Assembly (NCBI RefSeq): GCF_000372365.1
Contig: NZ_AQUU01000008.1
Location: 52,255-116,254 of the forward strand
Reading direction: 5' to 3'
Length of the DNA: 64,000 bases
Source of the DNA: Aggregatibacter actinomycetemcomitans DSM 8324
Lineage (GTDB): Bacteria; Pseudomonadota; Gammaproteobacteria; Enterobacterales; Pasteurellaceae
Made by a program: the position numbers and the translations under genes. The notes under the pieces are model-generated. The model saw only the letters and a program-made list of their open reading frames with translations, ran no database searches and was not told the origin of the DNA. Numbering within the stretch: position 1 is the first letter of the stretch; the number at the start of each line of letters is the position of its first letter. Below are positions 1-10,153 of this stretch, piece by piece.

Positions 1-141
1 ATTCAAACGCCCGGCGCGGAAGAACAAGCCGCCCGTTTATGTGTTTTTGCTATAATTTTATCCCTGGTTTCCCTGTTGTTATCGGAGTGGCTGGCAAAAC
101 GGATGCAGAAAAGATTAGGACAAAGCGATGCTGTACATTGA
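1..141 (+). CDS. modB: Molybdate ABC transporter permease, C-terminal end (partial)
   Basis: The open frame runs from the first base of the window to a TGA at 139-141 and encodes about 46 residues: one hydrophobic segment ([15 protein letters not shown]) and a basic tail, as at the end of an ABC permease. The stop lies 14 bp inside the next gene, modC. I assign ModB, the inner-membrane channel for molybdate, mainly from that overlap and from the standard modABC order. Most of the gene lies outside the window, so the identity is inferred from context. Confidence 0.7.
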   Translation: MQTPGAEEQAARLCVFAIILSLVSLLLSEWLAKRMQKRLGQSDAVH

Positions 142-1189
142 TGTAAAAAAACAATTAGGCAATTTATCCCTACAGGCGAAGCTTGAAATTCCATCGCAAG
201 GCGTGACCGCACTTTTCGGCTTATCCGGTTCGGGGAAATCTTCTCTGATCAATTTGATAAGCGGGTTAATTAATCCGGATGAGGGCGTAATTGCGTTAAA
301 TGATCGTGTGTTATTTGAAGCGGAAGAGGGAATTTGTGTTCCCGCCAATCGGCGCAATATTGGTTATGTTTTTCAGGACGCACGCTTATTTCCGCATTAC
401 ACGGTGAAAGGCAATTTGCGCTACGGCATGAAAAATACCAGCAAGGATGAATTTGACTACATTGTGGAATTGCTGGGGATCGGGCATTTATTAAAACGTT
501 ATCCGATCACTTTATCCGGCGGTGAAAAACAACGTGTGGCAATCGGGCGGGCACTATTAACAGACCCGGAAATTTTATTAATGGACGAACCGCTTTCCGC
601 CCTAGATCTACCACGCAAGCGGGAATTATTGAATTATCTGGAACGATTATCCAAAGAAATTAATATTCCGATTTTGTACGTGACGCACAGCATTGATGAA
701 CTTTTGCGCCTGCCGGAACGGGTTGTCTTATTAACCGACGGAAAGGTGGAAGCCTATGATATGTTGGAGAACATTTGGGAAAGCCCGCTGTTCTTACCTT
801 GGAAACAGGAAAACGAACAAAGTGCGGTGCTTTCTCTGCCTGTTTTTATGCATAATCCGTCTTATAAAATGACCGCACTTTCTATCGGCGATCAGAACAT
901 TTGGATTAACCAAGTGGCGTCGGAAATGAATGAAAATGTCCGTATTTGCGTTCATAGCTCCGATGTGTCCATCAGTCTGCATAAAGCGGAAAAATCCAGC
1001 ATTCGAAACATTTTACACGGGCGCATTGTGAAAATTCAGGAACAGGAAAACCGTGTCGATCTCAAACTGGATATTGGCGGAAAGCATATTTGGGCGAGTA
1101 TCAGCAAATGGTCGTTTCATGATTTGGCATTGCAACCGGGACAACTGGTTTATGCGCAGATTAAAGCCATTTCCGTGCTGTCTGCATAG
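128..1189 (+). CDS. modC: Molybdate ABC transporter ATP-binding protein ModC
   Basis: 353-residue ABC ATPase that powers molybdate import on the cytoplasmic face. Visible motifs are Walker [10 protein letters not shown] (around residue 31), Q-loop FQDARLFPH, signature LSGGEKQR and Walker B ILLMDEP, followed by the H-loop in YVTHS. The region from about residue 290 ([12 protein letters not shown]) is a MOP/TOBE-type molybdate-binding domain. Length and domain order match ModC (about 352 residues in E. coli). The start overlaps the modB stop by 14 bp, which implies translational coupling. Two uptake signals lie inside the gene (about 822-873). Confidence 0.95.
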   Translation: MLYIDVKKQLGNLSLQAKLEIPSQGVTALFGLSGSGKSSLINLISGLINPDEGVIALNDRVLFEAEEGICVPANRRNIGYVFQDARLFPHYTVKGNLRYGMKNTSKDEFDYIVELLGIGHLLKRYPITLSGGEKQRVAIGRALLTDPEILLMDEPLSALDLPRKRELLNYLERLSKEINIPILYVTHSIDELLRLPERVVLLTDGKVEAYDMLENIWESPLFLPWKQENEQSAVLSLPVFMHNPSYKMTALSIGDQNIWINQVASEMNENVRICVHSSDVSISLHKAEKSSIRNILHGRIVKIQEQENRVDLKLDIGGKHIWASISKWSFHDLALQPGQLVYAQIKAISVLSA

Positions 1190-1264
1190 TTTGAGCGCCC
1201 CTATTTAGTAGGTTAGATAGAGGTGCATTTTTTCTGAAAAGAAAAGCACTCTACCCTCTCCCCC

Positions 1265-1295
1265 AAAACTTAGACAGATAACAAACCTAAGTTTT
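1265..1295. terminator. Inverted repeat between convergent modC and pepA
   Basis: AAAACTTAG (1265-1273) pairs perfectly with CTAAGTTTT (1287-1295) around a 13-nt loop. The two flanking genes converge, so this may end transcription from either side. No strong T-run follows, so termination is only inferred. A second, weaker dyad with AGAG...CTCT arms lies at about 1218-1253. Confidence 0.45.
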
Positions 1296-1333
1296 AAGGT
1301 ACAGAGCAAAGTGCGGTCATTTTCTTCGGTATT

Positions 1334-2824
1334 TTATTTCACTTGATTCAACAGGAATTGCACCAGCAAGGAAACCGGTCTGCCGGTGGCACCTTTATTG
1401 GCGCCTTGTAACCACGCGGTACCGGCGATGTCTAGGTGTGCCCATGGGTATTTCTTGGTGAAATTGGCAAGAAATGCAGCAGCGGTGATCGTACCGCCCC
1501 AGCGTCCGCCAAGGTTAGCTAAATCGGCAAAGTTAGATTTAAGCTGTTCTTGATATTCTTCACTTAACGGCAAACGCCACGCCTTGTCGGCACTTTGTTG
1601 CGCCGCTTTTTCAATGGCCGCAGCAATGTCATCATGAGTGGAAACCAAGCCGCTGTTGTGTTGACCTAATGCCACCACACACGCGCCGGTTAAGGTAGCA
1701 ATATCAATAACGACTTGCGGATCAAAGCGTTCCACATAAGTTAACGTATCGCACAACACTAAACGTCCTTCTGCATCGGTGTTCAACACTTCCACCGTTA
1801 AGCCGTTCATGGTGGTAAGAATATCGCCCGGGCGATAAGCATTGCCATCAGGCAGATTTTCGCAGCCCGCCATCACGCCGATAACGTTTAGCGGCAGCTG
1901 TAATTGCGCCAATGCGCTCATTACGCCGTAAACAGATGCCGCACCGCACATATCATATTTCATTTCATCCATGTCGGCGGCGGGTTTGAGAGAAATCCCG
2001 CCTGCGTCAAAGGTTAAGCCTTTGCCCACCAGTACGATAGGTTTCGCGTTCGGATTCGGCGCATTACGGTATTCCATAATGGAAAGTTTTGCTTCATTAC
2101 GGGAACCGCGAGACACCGCCAAATAAGCGCCCATGCCTAATTTTTCCATGTCGGCTTCGTTGATAATTGTGGTTTTGATGAGAGGTGAGTGTTTTGCCAA
2201 GTCTAAGGCTTTATCCGCCAGGTAGTTTGGGGTACACACATTTGGCGGGCAATTTGCGACATCTTTAGTAAAGCGCACGCCCAATGCAATGGCGGAAGCG
2301 TGCTGAATTGCCTGCTCAGCGGTGGTTTGATCCTTGGCATCCACATTAAAAATCACTTCACAAAGTGCGGTGGATTTTTCCGCTGTTTTTTGGCTTTTGA
2401 ATTGGGTGAATTGGTATAAATCCTGTTCGACGGTTTCCACCGCGAAGCGAATATTCCAATAAAGATCGCGTTGGTTGAGCTGAATTTCAGTTAAAAAACT
2501 GACCGCACTTTTGGCTTGGGTTTCTTTTAATGCCTGTACGGATTTTTGAATAAGTTGTTTATATTGACGTTCGCTAAGCTCTCCGGCTTTGCCGCAACCC
2601 ACCACCAATACGCGCTTGGCAGCGATATTTGACAAATGGCGTAACAAGGCGGCTTGCCCTAATTTGCCGCTGATTTCGCCGTTTTCCACCAAATCGCTTA
2701 GATAATTGCCGGAAAGGTTGTCAATTTCCACCGCACTTTTGGATAGGATTTTCTCTTCAAAAATGCCCACAATCAGGCAGTCCGCAGGCTGATTAATGGC
2801 ACATTGTTGAGCACTATACTTCAT
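1334..2824 (-). CDS. pepA: Cytosol (leucyl) aminopeptidase PepA
   Basis: 496-residue M17 metallo-aminopeptidase that removes N-terminal residues from peptides in the cytoplasm. In E. coli the same protein also acts as an accessory DNA-binding protein. The catalytic C-terminal domain is clear: [16 protein letters not shown] carries the metal-binding Lys and Asp, and [10 protein letters not shown] is the family signature. The N-terminal third is the variable domain. Length is normal (E. coli about 503). In enterics pepA sits next to holC and valS; here it is about 30 kb from them and divergent from lptF, the same divergent pair seen in E. coli. Confidence 0.96.
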   Translation of the reverse strand: MKYSAQQCAINQPADCLIVGIFEEKILSKSAVEIDNLSGNYLSDLVENGEISGKLGQAALLRHLSNIAAKRVLVVGCGKAGELSERQYKQLIQKSVQALKETQAKSAVSFLTEIQLNQRDLYWNIRFAVETVEQDLYQFTQFKSQKTAEKSTALCEVIFNVDAKDQTTAEQAIQHASAIALGVRFTKDVANCPPNVCTPNYLADKALDLAKHSPLIKTTIINEADMEKLGMGAYLAVSRGSRNEAKLSIMEYRNAPNPNAKPIVLVGKGLTFDAGGISLKPAADMDEMKYDMCGAASVYGVMSALAQLQLPLNVIGVMAGCENLPDGNAYRPGDILTTMNGLTVEVLNTDAEGRLVLCDTLTYVERFDPQVVIDIATLTGACVVALGQHNSGLVSTHDDIAAAIEKAAQQSADKAWRLPLSEEYQEQLKSNFADLANLGGRWGGTITAAAFLANFTKKYPWAHLDIAGTAWLQGANKGATGRPVSLLVQFLLNQVK

Positions 2825-2960
2825 TTTTTCCTCGCTTATTTTGCTGTTTTAAATGCTAAATTAGGGTATCATACCTTACTTATTATTTAGGCAAATCAAG
2901 TGATTCACCTATTTTAATTACAACGAATTTAATCTCTTTTGCTCAAATTGCAAGAGAAAA

Positions 2961-4079
2961 ATGGACGATAAAGTGATTTTAACCCGATATTTAACCAAAG
3001 AAATTTTTAAAAGCCAGATTGCGATTTTGTTTATTTTGCTGCTGATCTTTTTCTGTCAGCAATTAGTACGCGTACTGGGCTCTGCCGCAAACGGTAAAGT
3101 ACCGGCGGATTTAGTCTTTTCTTTACTCGGCTTAGGTATGCCAACCATGGCGCAGCTCATGTTGCCGCTCTGTTTGTTCATCGCCATTTTACTGACGCTG
3201 GGGCGTTTGTATGCAGAAAGTGAAATTACCGTGATGCGTGCCTGCGGTGTGGGACAGCCGATTTTAGTCAAAGTTGTACTGCTACTTTCCTTATTAACGT
3301 CAGGTGTGGCGGCTTACAACGCACTTTGGTTGACACCTTGGGCGATTCACAAACAGACAGAAATTGTGGAAGATGCCAAAGCCAATCCGAATGTAGGTGC
3401 ATTGTCCGCCGGGCAATTTGTTAGCGCCAACAACAGCGATTTCGTGCTGTTCATCGATGACATTCAAAATAATCAAATCAATAATGTTTATGTGTTCCAA
3501 ACGCAACCACGCGGGCAAAGCAAGCCGTCGGTGATCGTAGCGGAAAAAGGCGAATTAAAAGCGTTACCGAACGGCGATCAGGTGCTGAATCTACAAAACA
3601 GCGAACGCTTTGAAGGCACGGCGGCACTGCCGGATTTTCGCATCACCCATTTTGATGAATATCAGGCGTATTTAGGGCATAAAGCAGTGAATGATGATTC
3701 TGCCGAGACGGAAGAATTAAGTTTAAGTCAGTTGTTAAACACCAAAACACCGGCGGCGAAAACCGAGTTTCACTGGCGCCTAACCTTAATTCTCGCCGTG
3801 CCGATTATGGCGTTACTTGCCGTGCCGCTAAGCCGTGTGAATCCGCGCCAGGGGCGTTTTGCTAAAGTGTTGCCGGCATTGTTGTTGTATTTAATTTATT
3901 TCTTATTGCAAAGCTCGTTAAAATCCGCCGGCGGGGCAGGCAAATTGGATGCCGGGTTATTCATGCCGTTAGTCAATATTGTCTTTTTCTTACTGGCAAT
4001 TCTCCTGAATAGCTGGGATAGCGCATTTATGTATCGCATTCGTTATTCGTTCAATAAAAAAGCGGTAACACAGGGATAA
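2961..4079 (+). CDS. lptF: LPS export permease LptF
   Basis: 372-residue inner-membrane subunit of the LptB2FG transporter, which extracts lipopolysaccharide from the inner membrane and passes it to the periplasmic Lpt bridge. Membrane segments lie near residues 15-35, 50-80 and 100-120 and again in the C-terminal 110 residues, around a periplasmic beta-jellyroll-like region. The conserved early stretch [16 protein letters not shown] is typical. The ATG at 2961 follows AAGAGA; a GTG at 2973 would give a start more like other family members. It is followed by lptG after only 4 bp. Confidence 0.95.
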   Translation: MDDKVILTRYLTKEIFKSQIAILFILLLIFFCQQLVRVLGSAANGKVPADLVFSLLGLGMPTMAQLMLPLCLFIAILLTLGRLYAESEITVMRACGVGQPILVKVVLLLSLLTSGVAAYNALWLTPWAIHKQTEIVEDAKANPNVGALSAGQFVSANNSDFVLFIDDIQNNQINNVYVFQTQPRGQSKPSVIVAEKGELKALPNGDQVLNLQNSERFEGTAALPDFRITHFDEYQAYLGHKAVNDDSAETEELSLSQLLNTKTPAAKTEFHWRLTLILAVPIMALLAVPLSRVNPRQGRFAKVLPALLLYLIYFLLQSSLKSAGGAGKLDAGLFMPLVNIVFFLLAILLNSWDSAFMYRIRYSFNKKAVTQG

Positions 4080-4083
4080 CTCG

Positions 4084-5151
4084 ATGAATACATTAGAACG
4101 ATATATCGGTAAAAGTATTTTAGGTACGATCTTCGCCACCTTGTTAATGTTGGTGGGGTTGTCCGCTATCATTAAATTCGTGGAACAGTTCCGCAGTGTG
4201 GGCAAAGGCACTTATGATATTTTACAAGCCATCGCTTATACCGTGCTGACCATGCCGAAAGACGTGGAAACCTTTTTCCCGATGGCGGCACTACTCGGCG
4301 CACTGATTGCTTTAGGTAATCTTGCCAGCCGCAGTGAACTGGTGGTGATGCAATCTTCCGGCTTTTCCCGTATGCGTATTGGTTTTGCGGTGATGAAAAC
4401 CACGCTCCCTTTAGTGTTGCTGACCATGGTGATCGGTGAGTGGGGCATTCCGCAAACGGAACAATTCGCCCGTGATATGCGTTCCAAAGCTATTTCCGGC
4501 GGTTCAATGCTATCGGTGAAAAACGGTATTTGGGCGAAAGACGGCAATAATTTCGTGTATGTGCGTCGCATTACCGATGACGTGGAATTAAATGATATTT
4601 ATATTTACACCTTTAATGAACAGCGTCAGTTAGAGAAACTCAAACACGCCAACCGGGCAACCTTTAACAGCGGCAAATGGACGTTGCAGCAAGTCAACGA
4701 ATCACGTATTCAGCCGGAGAACATTCAAACCACCAATCGTTTAAACGAAGAATGGCAAACCAATTTAACACCCGATAAACTTGGTGTGGCGTCGTTACGA
4801 CCAACTTCTTTATCTATTTCCGGTTTATCCAATTACATTACTTTCTTAAGGGAGACGGGACAGGATTCCAAAAATTTCGAGCTAACCTATTGGCGTAAAT
4901 TATTCCAGCCGATTTCGGTTGGAGTCATGATGATGTTGGCGCTGTCCTTTATTTTCGGACCGTTGCGCAGCGTGACTGCAGGCGCCCGTATCCTTATCGG
5001 GATTTGCTTCGGCTTCCTGTTCTATGTGGTGAATGAATTATTTGGTAAATTCAGTTTAGTTTATAACACCACGCCGCTTATCGGCGCGCTGATGCCGAGT
5101 GTGCTGTTCCTAATCATCACTTGGTGGTTGTTGGCACGACGACGTAATTAG
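4084..5151 (+). CDS. lptG: LPS export permease LptG
   Basis: 355-residue partner of LptF in the LptB2FG complex. It has the same architecture: membrane helices near residues 12-30, 60-80 and 100-115, a periplasmic domain, then three C-terminal helices ending in LLARRRN. MNTLERYIGKSILGTI at the N-terminus is a standard LptG opening. The 4-bp gap from lptF shows a two-gene operon, which ends at the hairpin at 5184. Confidence 0.95.
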   Translation: MNTLERYIGKSILGTIFATLLMLVGLSAIIKFVEQFRSVGKGTYDILQAIAYTVLTMPKDVETFFPMAALLGALIALGNLASRSELVVMQSSGFSRMRIGFAVMKTTLPLVLLTMVIGEWGIPQTEQFARDMRSKAISGGSMLSVKNGIWAKDGNNFVYVRRITDDVELNDIYIYTFNEQRQLEKLKHANRATFNSGKWTLQQVNESRIQPENIQTTNRLNEEWQTNLTPDKLGVASLRPTSLSISGLSNYITFLRETGQDSKNFELTYWRKLFQPISVGVMMMLALSFIFGPLRSVTAGARILIGICFGFLFYVVNELFGKFSLVYNTTPLIGALMPSVLFLIITWWLLARRRN

Positions 5152-5183
5152 GCAAAAGTGCGGTCATAAAAAATGCTGTTTTT

Positions 5184-5213
5184 AAAGCCCGTGATACATC
5201 GCGGGCTTTTGTT
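5184..5213 (+). terminator. Rho-independent terminator after lptFG
   Basis: AAAGCCCG (5184-5191) and CGGGCTTT (5202-5209) form a perfect 8-bp GC-rich stem, followed by a T-rich tail. It lies 33 bp after the lptG stop and just behind an uptake signal at 5155-5163. Confidence 0.85.
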
Positions 5214-5241
5214 TCGCACATTAATTCAATTCATAAAATAA

Positions 5242-6210
<969 letters not shown>

Positions 6211-6359
6211 GTTAAAAACACAAAAAGAAATGACCGCACTTTGATCTATATCCCGAGTATTTTTTATCAACTTACTCACACGCCTCACAAGGCGCGCGCC
6301 ATCAGGAACTGCTATACTCACCGTATTATTTTCCATCCACACCAACGAAAAGGCTGACT

Positions 6360-7175
6360 ATGCTCAACAAAGACACCCAACTCTGTATGTCCCTGTCCGG
6401 TCGTCCCGGCAATTTCGGTACACAATTTCACAATTACCTTTATCAAAAACTTGGTTTGAATTTCATTTATAAAGCCTTTACCACCAACGACATCGAACAC
6501 GCAGTGAAAGGCGTGCGGGCGTTAGGGATTCGCGGTTGTGCGGTGTCCATGCCGTTTAAAGAAAGCTGTATGCCGTTTTTAGATGAAATCTCCCCTTCCG
6601 CACAAGCCATCAAATCGGTAAATACCATCGTCAACGACAACGGATTTTTACGTGCCTATAACACCGATTACATCGCCATCGTGAAACTTATCGAAAGATA
6701 TCAACTGGATAAAAACGATTCCGTGATCGTGCACGGCAGTGGCGGCATGGCAAAAGCGGTGGTTGCCGCCTTTAAAAATTCCGGTTTTGAGAATGTCAAA
6801 ATCTTTGCCCGTAACGAAAAAACAGGCAATTATTTAGCCGCACTTTATGGCTACGGCTACATCAATTCCCTCAACAACCAAAACGCCGACATTCTCATTA
6901 ATGTCACCCCCATCGGCATGAAAGGAGGCAAAGAAGCATTCGATCTCGCCTTCCCCGAAACCATGATCCGCCACGCCAAAACCGCTTTTGACGTCGTCGC
7001 CCACCCCGCCGACACCCCGTTAATCAAAGCCGCCCAAGCCCTCGGCAAACAAACCATCTCCGGTGCCGAAGTCATCGTCTTACAAGCCGTCGAACAATTT
7101 GAACTCTACACCGGCAAACGACCAAGCGAGGAACTCATCGCCGAAGCCGTGGAATATGCAAGAAAGAATGCGTAA
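6360..7175 (+). CDS. Shikimate dehydrogenase-like protein (HI0607/SDH-L type)
   Basis: 271-residue member of the shikimate/quinate dehydrogenase family. It has the N-terminal substrate domain (SMPFKES, with the family catalytic Lys) and a Rossmann domain (VHGSGGMAKAVVAAF) for NAD(P). The opening LCMSLSGRPGNFGTQFHNYL differs from true AroE (PIxHSxSP) and resembles the paralogue described in Haemophilus influenzae as HI0607, which is a weak shikimate dehydrogenase with unclear physiological substrate. It should not be taken as the essential AroE. A TATACT -10-like hexamer lies at 6313-6318. Confidence 0.85.
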   Translation: MLNKDTQLCMSLSGRPGNFGTQFHNYLYQKLGLNFIYKAFTTNDIEHAVKGVRALGIRGCAVSMPFKESCMPFLDEISPSAQAIKSVNTIVNDNGFLRAYNTDYIAIVKLIERYQLDKNDSVIVHGSGGMAKAVVAAFKNSGFENVKIFARNEKTGNYLAALYGYGYINSLNNQNADILINVTPIGMKGGKEAFDLAFPETMIRHAKTAFDVVAHPADTPLIKAAQALGKQTISGAEVIVLQAVEQFELYTGKRPSEELIAEAVEYARKNA

Positions 7176-7279
7176 AGTGCGGTGGGTTTTGGAAGTGTTT
7201 TTACAACATTAATAATTATTGCTAGCGAAGGGATTAACTATTTCAAATAGTTGAGTTAGATCACAGACAAAAAATTAAG

Positions 7280-7317
7280 AAACTCCTATAATTAGAAAAG
7301 TCTAGTTATAGGAGTTT
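7280..7317 (+). terminator. Long hairpin ending at the ribosome-binding site of the next gene
   Basis: Arms AAACTCCTATAA (7280-7291) and TTATAGGAGTTT (7306-7317) pair perfectly. An inner TAGA/TCTA extends the stem beyond a single T-G wobble, around a 4-nt loop, and TTTTTATTT overlaps and follows the 3' arm. It has the form of an intrinsic terminator. The 3' arm, however, contains AGGAG (7310-7314), the only evident ribosome-binding sequence for the lipoprotein starting at 7324. Confidence 0.8.
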
Positions 7318-7323
7318 TTATTT

Positions 7324-7911
7324 ATGAAAAAAATTTTTTTGATTAGTAGTATATTAACTATTACATCATGCTCGTCTTTTACTTCTGATAATATTCTTAG
7401 TGGAGATATATCTGTTAGTGATACATCTGTATCTGACGAAATTTTATGCCTTTCTGCATTCACTTCTGAAGTAAAACTACCAAAATCTAAAATTCAACAA
7501 AATATAATTAATGAGATAACTAAAAGAAATATTACACCAGAGCAATGCTACAGTTATGCAGTTTCCAAAGCTGGTGGAGTAGATTCTTTTTGTTCTGATT
7601 TCAATCGCGGATATGTATCAGGTGACAGTGCAAAAATGACTAGTTTTGGGCATTATATTACCTTGCAAGATATGCTGTCAGTACAAAAAACTTTGGGTAT
7701 TGATTGCAATACAAAACAGTATGTACAGGAGTACAATAGAGCGCGTGAACAAAATAATTGGGTGAATGAACCATCTAGTGAAAATAATAATTTCTCAAAA
7801 GCATGGGGAATGTTTCAACCGAAAACAAATGTTATAAGTTGTATGTCACTTGGTTCTTCTACAATGTGTAATGACACAAAAGGTAATTCTTTGCATATAA
7901 ATAAATGGTAA
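7324..7911 (+). CDS. Hypothetical lipoprotein, AT-rich
   Basis: 195 residues of unknown function. The N-terminus is a lipoprotein signal: a KK start, a hydrophobic stretch and a lipobox ITSC with Cys at about residue 16, so the product should be anchored to a membrane by lipid. The mature part is Ser/Asn-rich and holds several further Cys residues, which would allow disulfides in the periplasm. The gene is distinctly richer in A+T than its neighbours and contains no uptake signal, suggesting later acquisition. Its ribosome-binding site lies in the hairpin at 7280-7317. A perfect palindrome at 7926 may end its transcript. Confidence 0.7.
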   Translation: MKKIFLISSILTITSCSSFTSDNILSGDISVSDTSVSDEILCLSAFTSEVKLPKSKIQQNIINEITKRNITPEQCYSYAVSKAGGVDSFCSDFNRGYVSGDSAKMTSFGHYITLQDMLSVQKTLGIDCNTKQYVQEYNRAREQNNWVNEPSSENNNFSKAWGMFQPKTNVISCMSLGSSTMCNDTKGNSLHINKW

Positions 7912-7925
7912 ACACCCATCATTTT

Positions 7926-8167
7926 GATAGCACCAGCGTCCACGCTGGTGCTATCCTTTTGTCCAAGCGTGGACGCTTGAACTATCACAAAAACAAAAAA
8001 TGTGCGGTCAAAATCTCAAACGTTTTCAACGCTAAAAAACAATCCTAAAACTCACCGCACTTCACTCTGATAGCACCAGTATCCAAGCCCTCTTGCCGAC
8101 GCATATTTCATAACCTGTGCCCGAAATATTTGAAAGTTACAGCGCACGATGGGAAGCGTGCGCTATC
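7926..8167. repeat. Cluster of GATAGC/GCTATC palindromic repeats
   Basis: A perfect 14-bp palindrome spans 7926-7955 (GATAGCACCAGCGT, 2-nt loop, ACGCTGGTGCTATC). AAGCGT-GG-ACGCTT follows at 7965-7978, with ACTATC just after it. GATAGCACCAGT recurs at about 8069-8081, and AGCGCACG (8141-8148) pairs with CGTGCGCT (8157-8164) before ATC. The shared GATAG/CTATC ends suggest one family of small palindromic elements. Degenerate uptake signals lie at about 8000 and 8055. No gene is supported in 7912-8199. Confidence 0.7.
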
Positions 8168-8199
8168 ATGGTGCGGCGAGATACTGTACGGCACACAAA

Positions 8200-8732
8200 T
8201 TACATGAACCGAGCAGCAGATGGATGATTTTTACTACAATCGTAAGCCACGGCGTTTTTCGGATAATCGCCACTTATGTCTATTTGCCGATAATCCACAC
8301 GGCTACATGTTTTCAATACAGGGTCGTCTTGTTCCATCACCTGAATGACGACGGGGAAGCTATCCGTTTATCGTATGAAGAAATCGGACCGAAAGGACCT
8401 AACATCGGGACTGCGGATTCTACAATGATCGAGCCATCCAAATGAAATGCGACGCCTTTCAAATCGGTTTCATTGAAATTGCCGTCGTGCGTAAACCTGC
8501 ACGGGTCATTTCTTGTTTGGTATCCGTGCCCCTTGGTGGCACCGATGATGAAGCAGTTAAAAACATGCTCTCTCCCGATCTCCCAATAATAGGGCTGCCC
8601 TTTAACGGCAACATAAGGCTCGGGTAAGGGCTCTCGCGGGGTGGCGCAGGCGGTGACTAGGATACAGCAAAGACTCACCATCATAAAACGCCCTTTCCCG
8701 ATCACTTGAATAATATGGTTCACTATAGTCAT
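8200..8732 (-). pseudogene. Frameshifted hypothetical lipoprotein
   Basis: From ATG 8732 (preceded by AGGAG at good spacing) the frame encodes a signal peptide with lipobox LVTAC and about 105 further residues. It then hits a stop at 8337-8339 shortly after YDKRI. The -1 frame continues from the same place with sensible protein (SFPVVIQVMEQDDPV... to ...SAARFM) and ends with TAA at 8200-8202. The simplest reading is loss of one base near 8360, splitting a gene of about 177 codons. An inner start at 8684 (MMVSLCC) also has a ribosome-binding sequence. Function unknown. Confidence 0.65.
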
Positions 8733-8769
8733 TTGTTATTATCTCCTAGATAGCCTTGGTGTTTTTTGC

Positions 8770-8821
8770 CTAGGGTAACAAGTTACCCTAGATTAAGCAT
8801 AGTCATTCCCCTTTGGGGAAT
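8770..8821. repeat. Two adjacent perfect inverted repeats
   Basis: CTAGGGTAAC and GTTACCCTAG (8770-8791) form a 10-bp dyad with a 2-nt spacer. ATTCCCC and GGGGAAT (8805-8821) form a 7-bp dyad. Both lie upstream of the minus-strand lipoprotein pseudogene and could be operators or remnants of mobile repeats. Confidence 0.6.
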
Positions 8822-8833
8822 TTAGGGAACAGA

Positions 8834-9139
8834 AGTGCAGTCATAAAAAACAGTATTTTTAAGCGTTTTCAACGATAGAAAACGATTTCAAAATGTACCG
8901 CACTTTTTTGATGCTCCGACAAAACAGGGGGCCCCCATCTGAGCCGCCTGAGCGATTTGCAATTTTTAGGAAATTTTCGCCTGTTTGAGCCATGAAATGG
9001 CGAGTTCGAAAATTTTCGTTAAGAAAATTGCAAGTGAGCGAGGATAAGCGGTGAAGCTGGGGTGCACTTTTCTTTGCTTACTTTCTTTTATGCAAGTAAA
9101 AGAAAGTAAGGCGCCCATCGGGCGAAACCCGATAAAAAA
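8834..9139. repeat. Intergenic repeat block downstream of hypE
   Basis: No gene is supported here. The block holds a degenerate uptake-signal dyad (8834-8906), the palindrome GGGGGCCCCC (8927-8936), an imperfect long dyad with CAATTTT...AAAATTG arms (about 8958-9031), and a perfect 14-bp inverted repeat CTTACTTTCTTTTA / TAAAAGAAAGTAAG (9077-9090, 9097-9110). I recognise the last one as similar to hairpins scattered between genes in other gamma-proteobacteria. It may end the hypBDE transcript. Confidence 0.6.
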
Positions 9140-10153
9140 TCAACAAATCCTTGGTAACGGCTCATTCACCGGCAAATCCAACAGCCGTGACTGCCCGAAG
9201 CTGCCCAACAATCTCACTTTTTTATCCGTCGTCACTTCGCCGATGACTGCGGCATTTTTTCCCAGTTCGTGCGAGTGAAGTGCGGTCAGAATTTCAGGTG
9301 TTTTTTCAGGGGCGGCGATGATGACCAGTTTGCCTTCGTTAGCAAAATTCAGCGCTTCTAAGCCGAGCAGTTCGCAAATGCCGCGCACTTCAGGACGAAG
9401 CGGCAGGTCTTCTTCGTTGATTTGCATACCCAGTTGTTGGGTGGCGGCAAATTCGTGCAGCACCGCGTTTACCCCGCCACGGGTAGCGTCGCGGACGGCT
9501 TTCACGCCGTCAATGGGGCGCAATAAATCAATGAGCGGGGCAAGAACGGCGCAGTCGCTTTTCAGATCAGTCTGAATGCCAAGGTTTTCGCGCAGGTTCA
9601 AAATAGTAGCACCGTGTTCGCCGATGGTGCCGCTGACAATGATGTTATCGCCCGCTGTAATACGGTGCATTCCCCAATCGATACCACGCGGGATCACGCC
9701 GATGCCGCTGGTGTTGATGAAGATTTTATCTACCGCGCCTTTTTGCACTACTTTGGTATCGCCCGTCACCACCTGCACGCCGGCAGCTTTGCAGGCTTGC
9801 GCCATAGCTTGAATGATTTCTTTTAATTCGGTTAATGGTAAACCTTCTTCCAAAATAAAGCCGCAGGAAAGGTATTTGGGAATAGCGCCGCATACCGCCA
9901 CATCATTTAACGTGCCGCATACGGCGAGCTTGCCGATGTTGCCACCAGGGAAGAAAATCGGGTCAATGACGAAACTGTCGGTGCTGAAAGAAAGCTGTTC
10001 GCCCTGCGCCATCAATTCCGCCAACGGCAAACGGGCTTGATCTTCTCCTTGGGCGAGAATCGGGTTGTCAAAGGCTTCGACGAAATAATACTGAATTAAT
10101 TTTTGCATTGCCGCGCCGCCGTTGCCGTGCGCCATGGTAATAAAATCTGTCAT
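9140..10153 (-). CDS. hypE: Hydrogenase maturation protein HypE
   Basis: 337 residues from ATG 10153, which overlaps the hypD stop (TAATG) and follows GGAGAG; the longer frame to 10186 has no family support. HypE belongs to the PurM/AIR-synthetase ATPase family. It dehydrates the thiocarbamate that HypF places on its C-terminal Cys, making the cyanide ligand for the Fe atom of [NiFe] hydrogenase. The required C-terminal PRIC is present, with Cys as the last residue. The N-terminal MAHGNGG and the GDTKVV motif fit the family. Confidence 0.95.
   Translation of the reverse strand: MTDFITMAHGNGGAAMQKLIQYYFVEAFDNPILAQGEDQARLPLAELMAQGEQLSFSTDSFVIDPIFFPGGNIGKLAVCGTLNDVAVCGAIPKYLSCGFILEEGLPLTELKEIIQAMAQACKAAGVQVVTGDTKVVQKGAVDKIFINTSGIGVIPRGIDWGMHRITAGDNIIVSGTIGEHGATILNLRENLGIQTDLKSDCAVLAPLIDLLRPIDGVKAVRDATRGGVNAVLHEFAATQQLGMQINEEDLPLRPEVRGICELLGLEALNFANEGKLVIIAAPEKTPEILTALHSHELGKNAAVIGEVTTDKKVRLLGSFGQSRLLDLPVNEPLPRIC

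Noticed and set aside
8149..8445. Plus-strand frame of 98 codons in the repeat region
   Set aside because: It lies over palindromic repeats and antisense to the better supported lipoprotein pseudogene, and has no ribosome-binding sequence or family resemblance.
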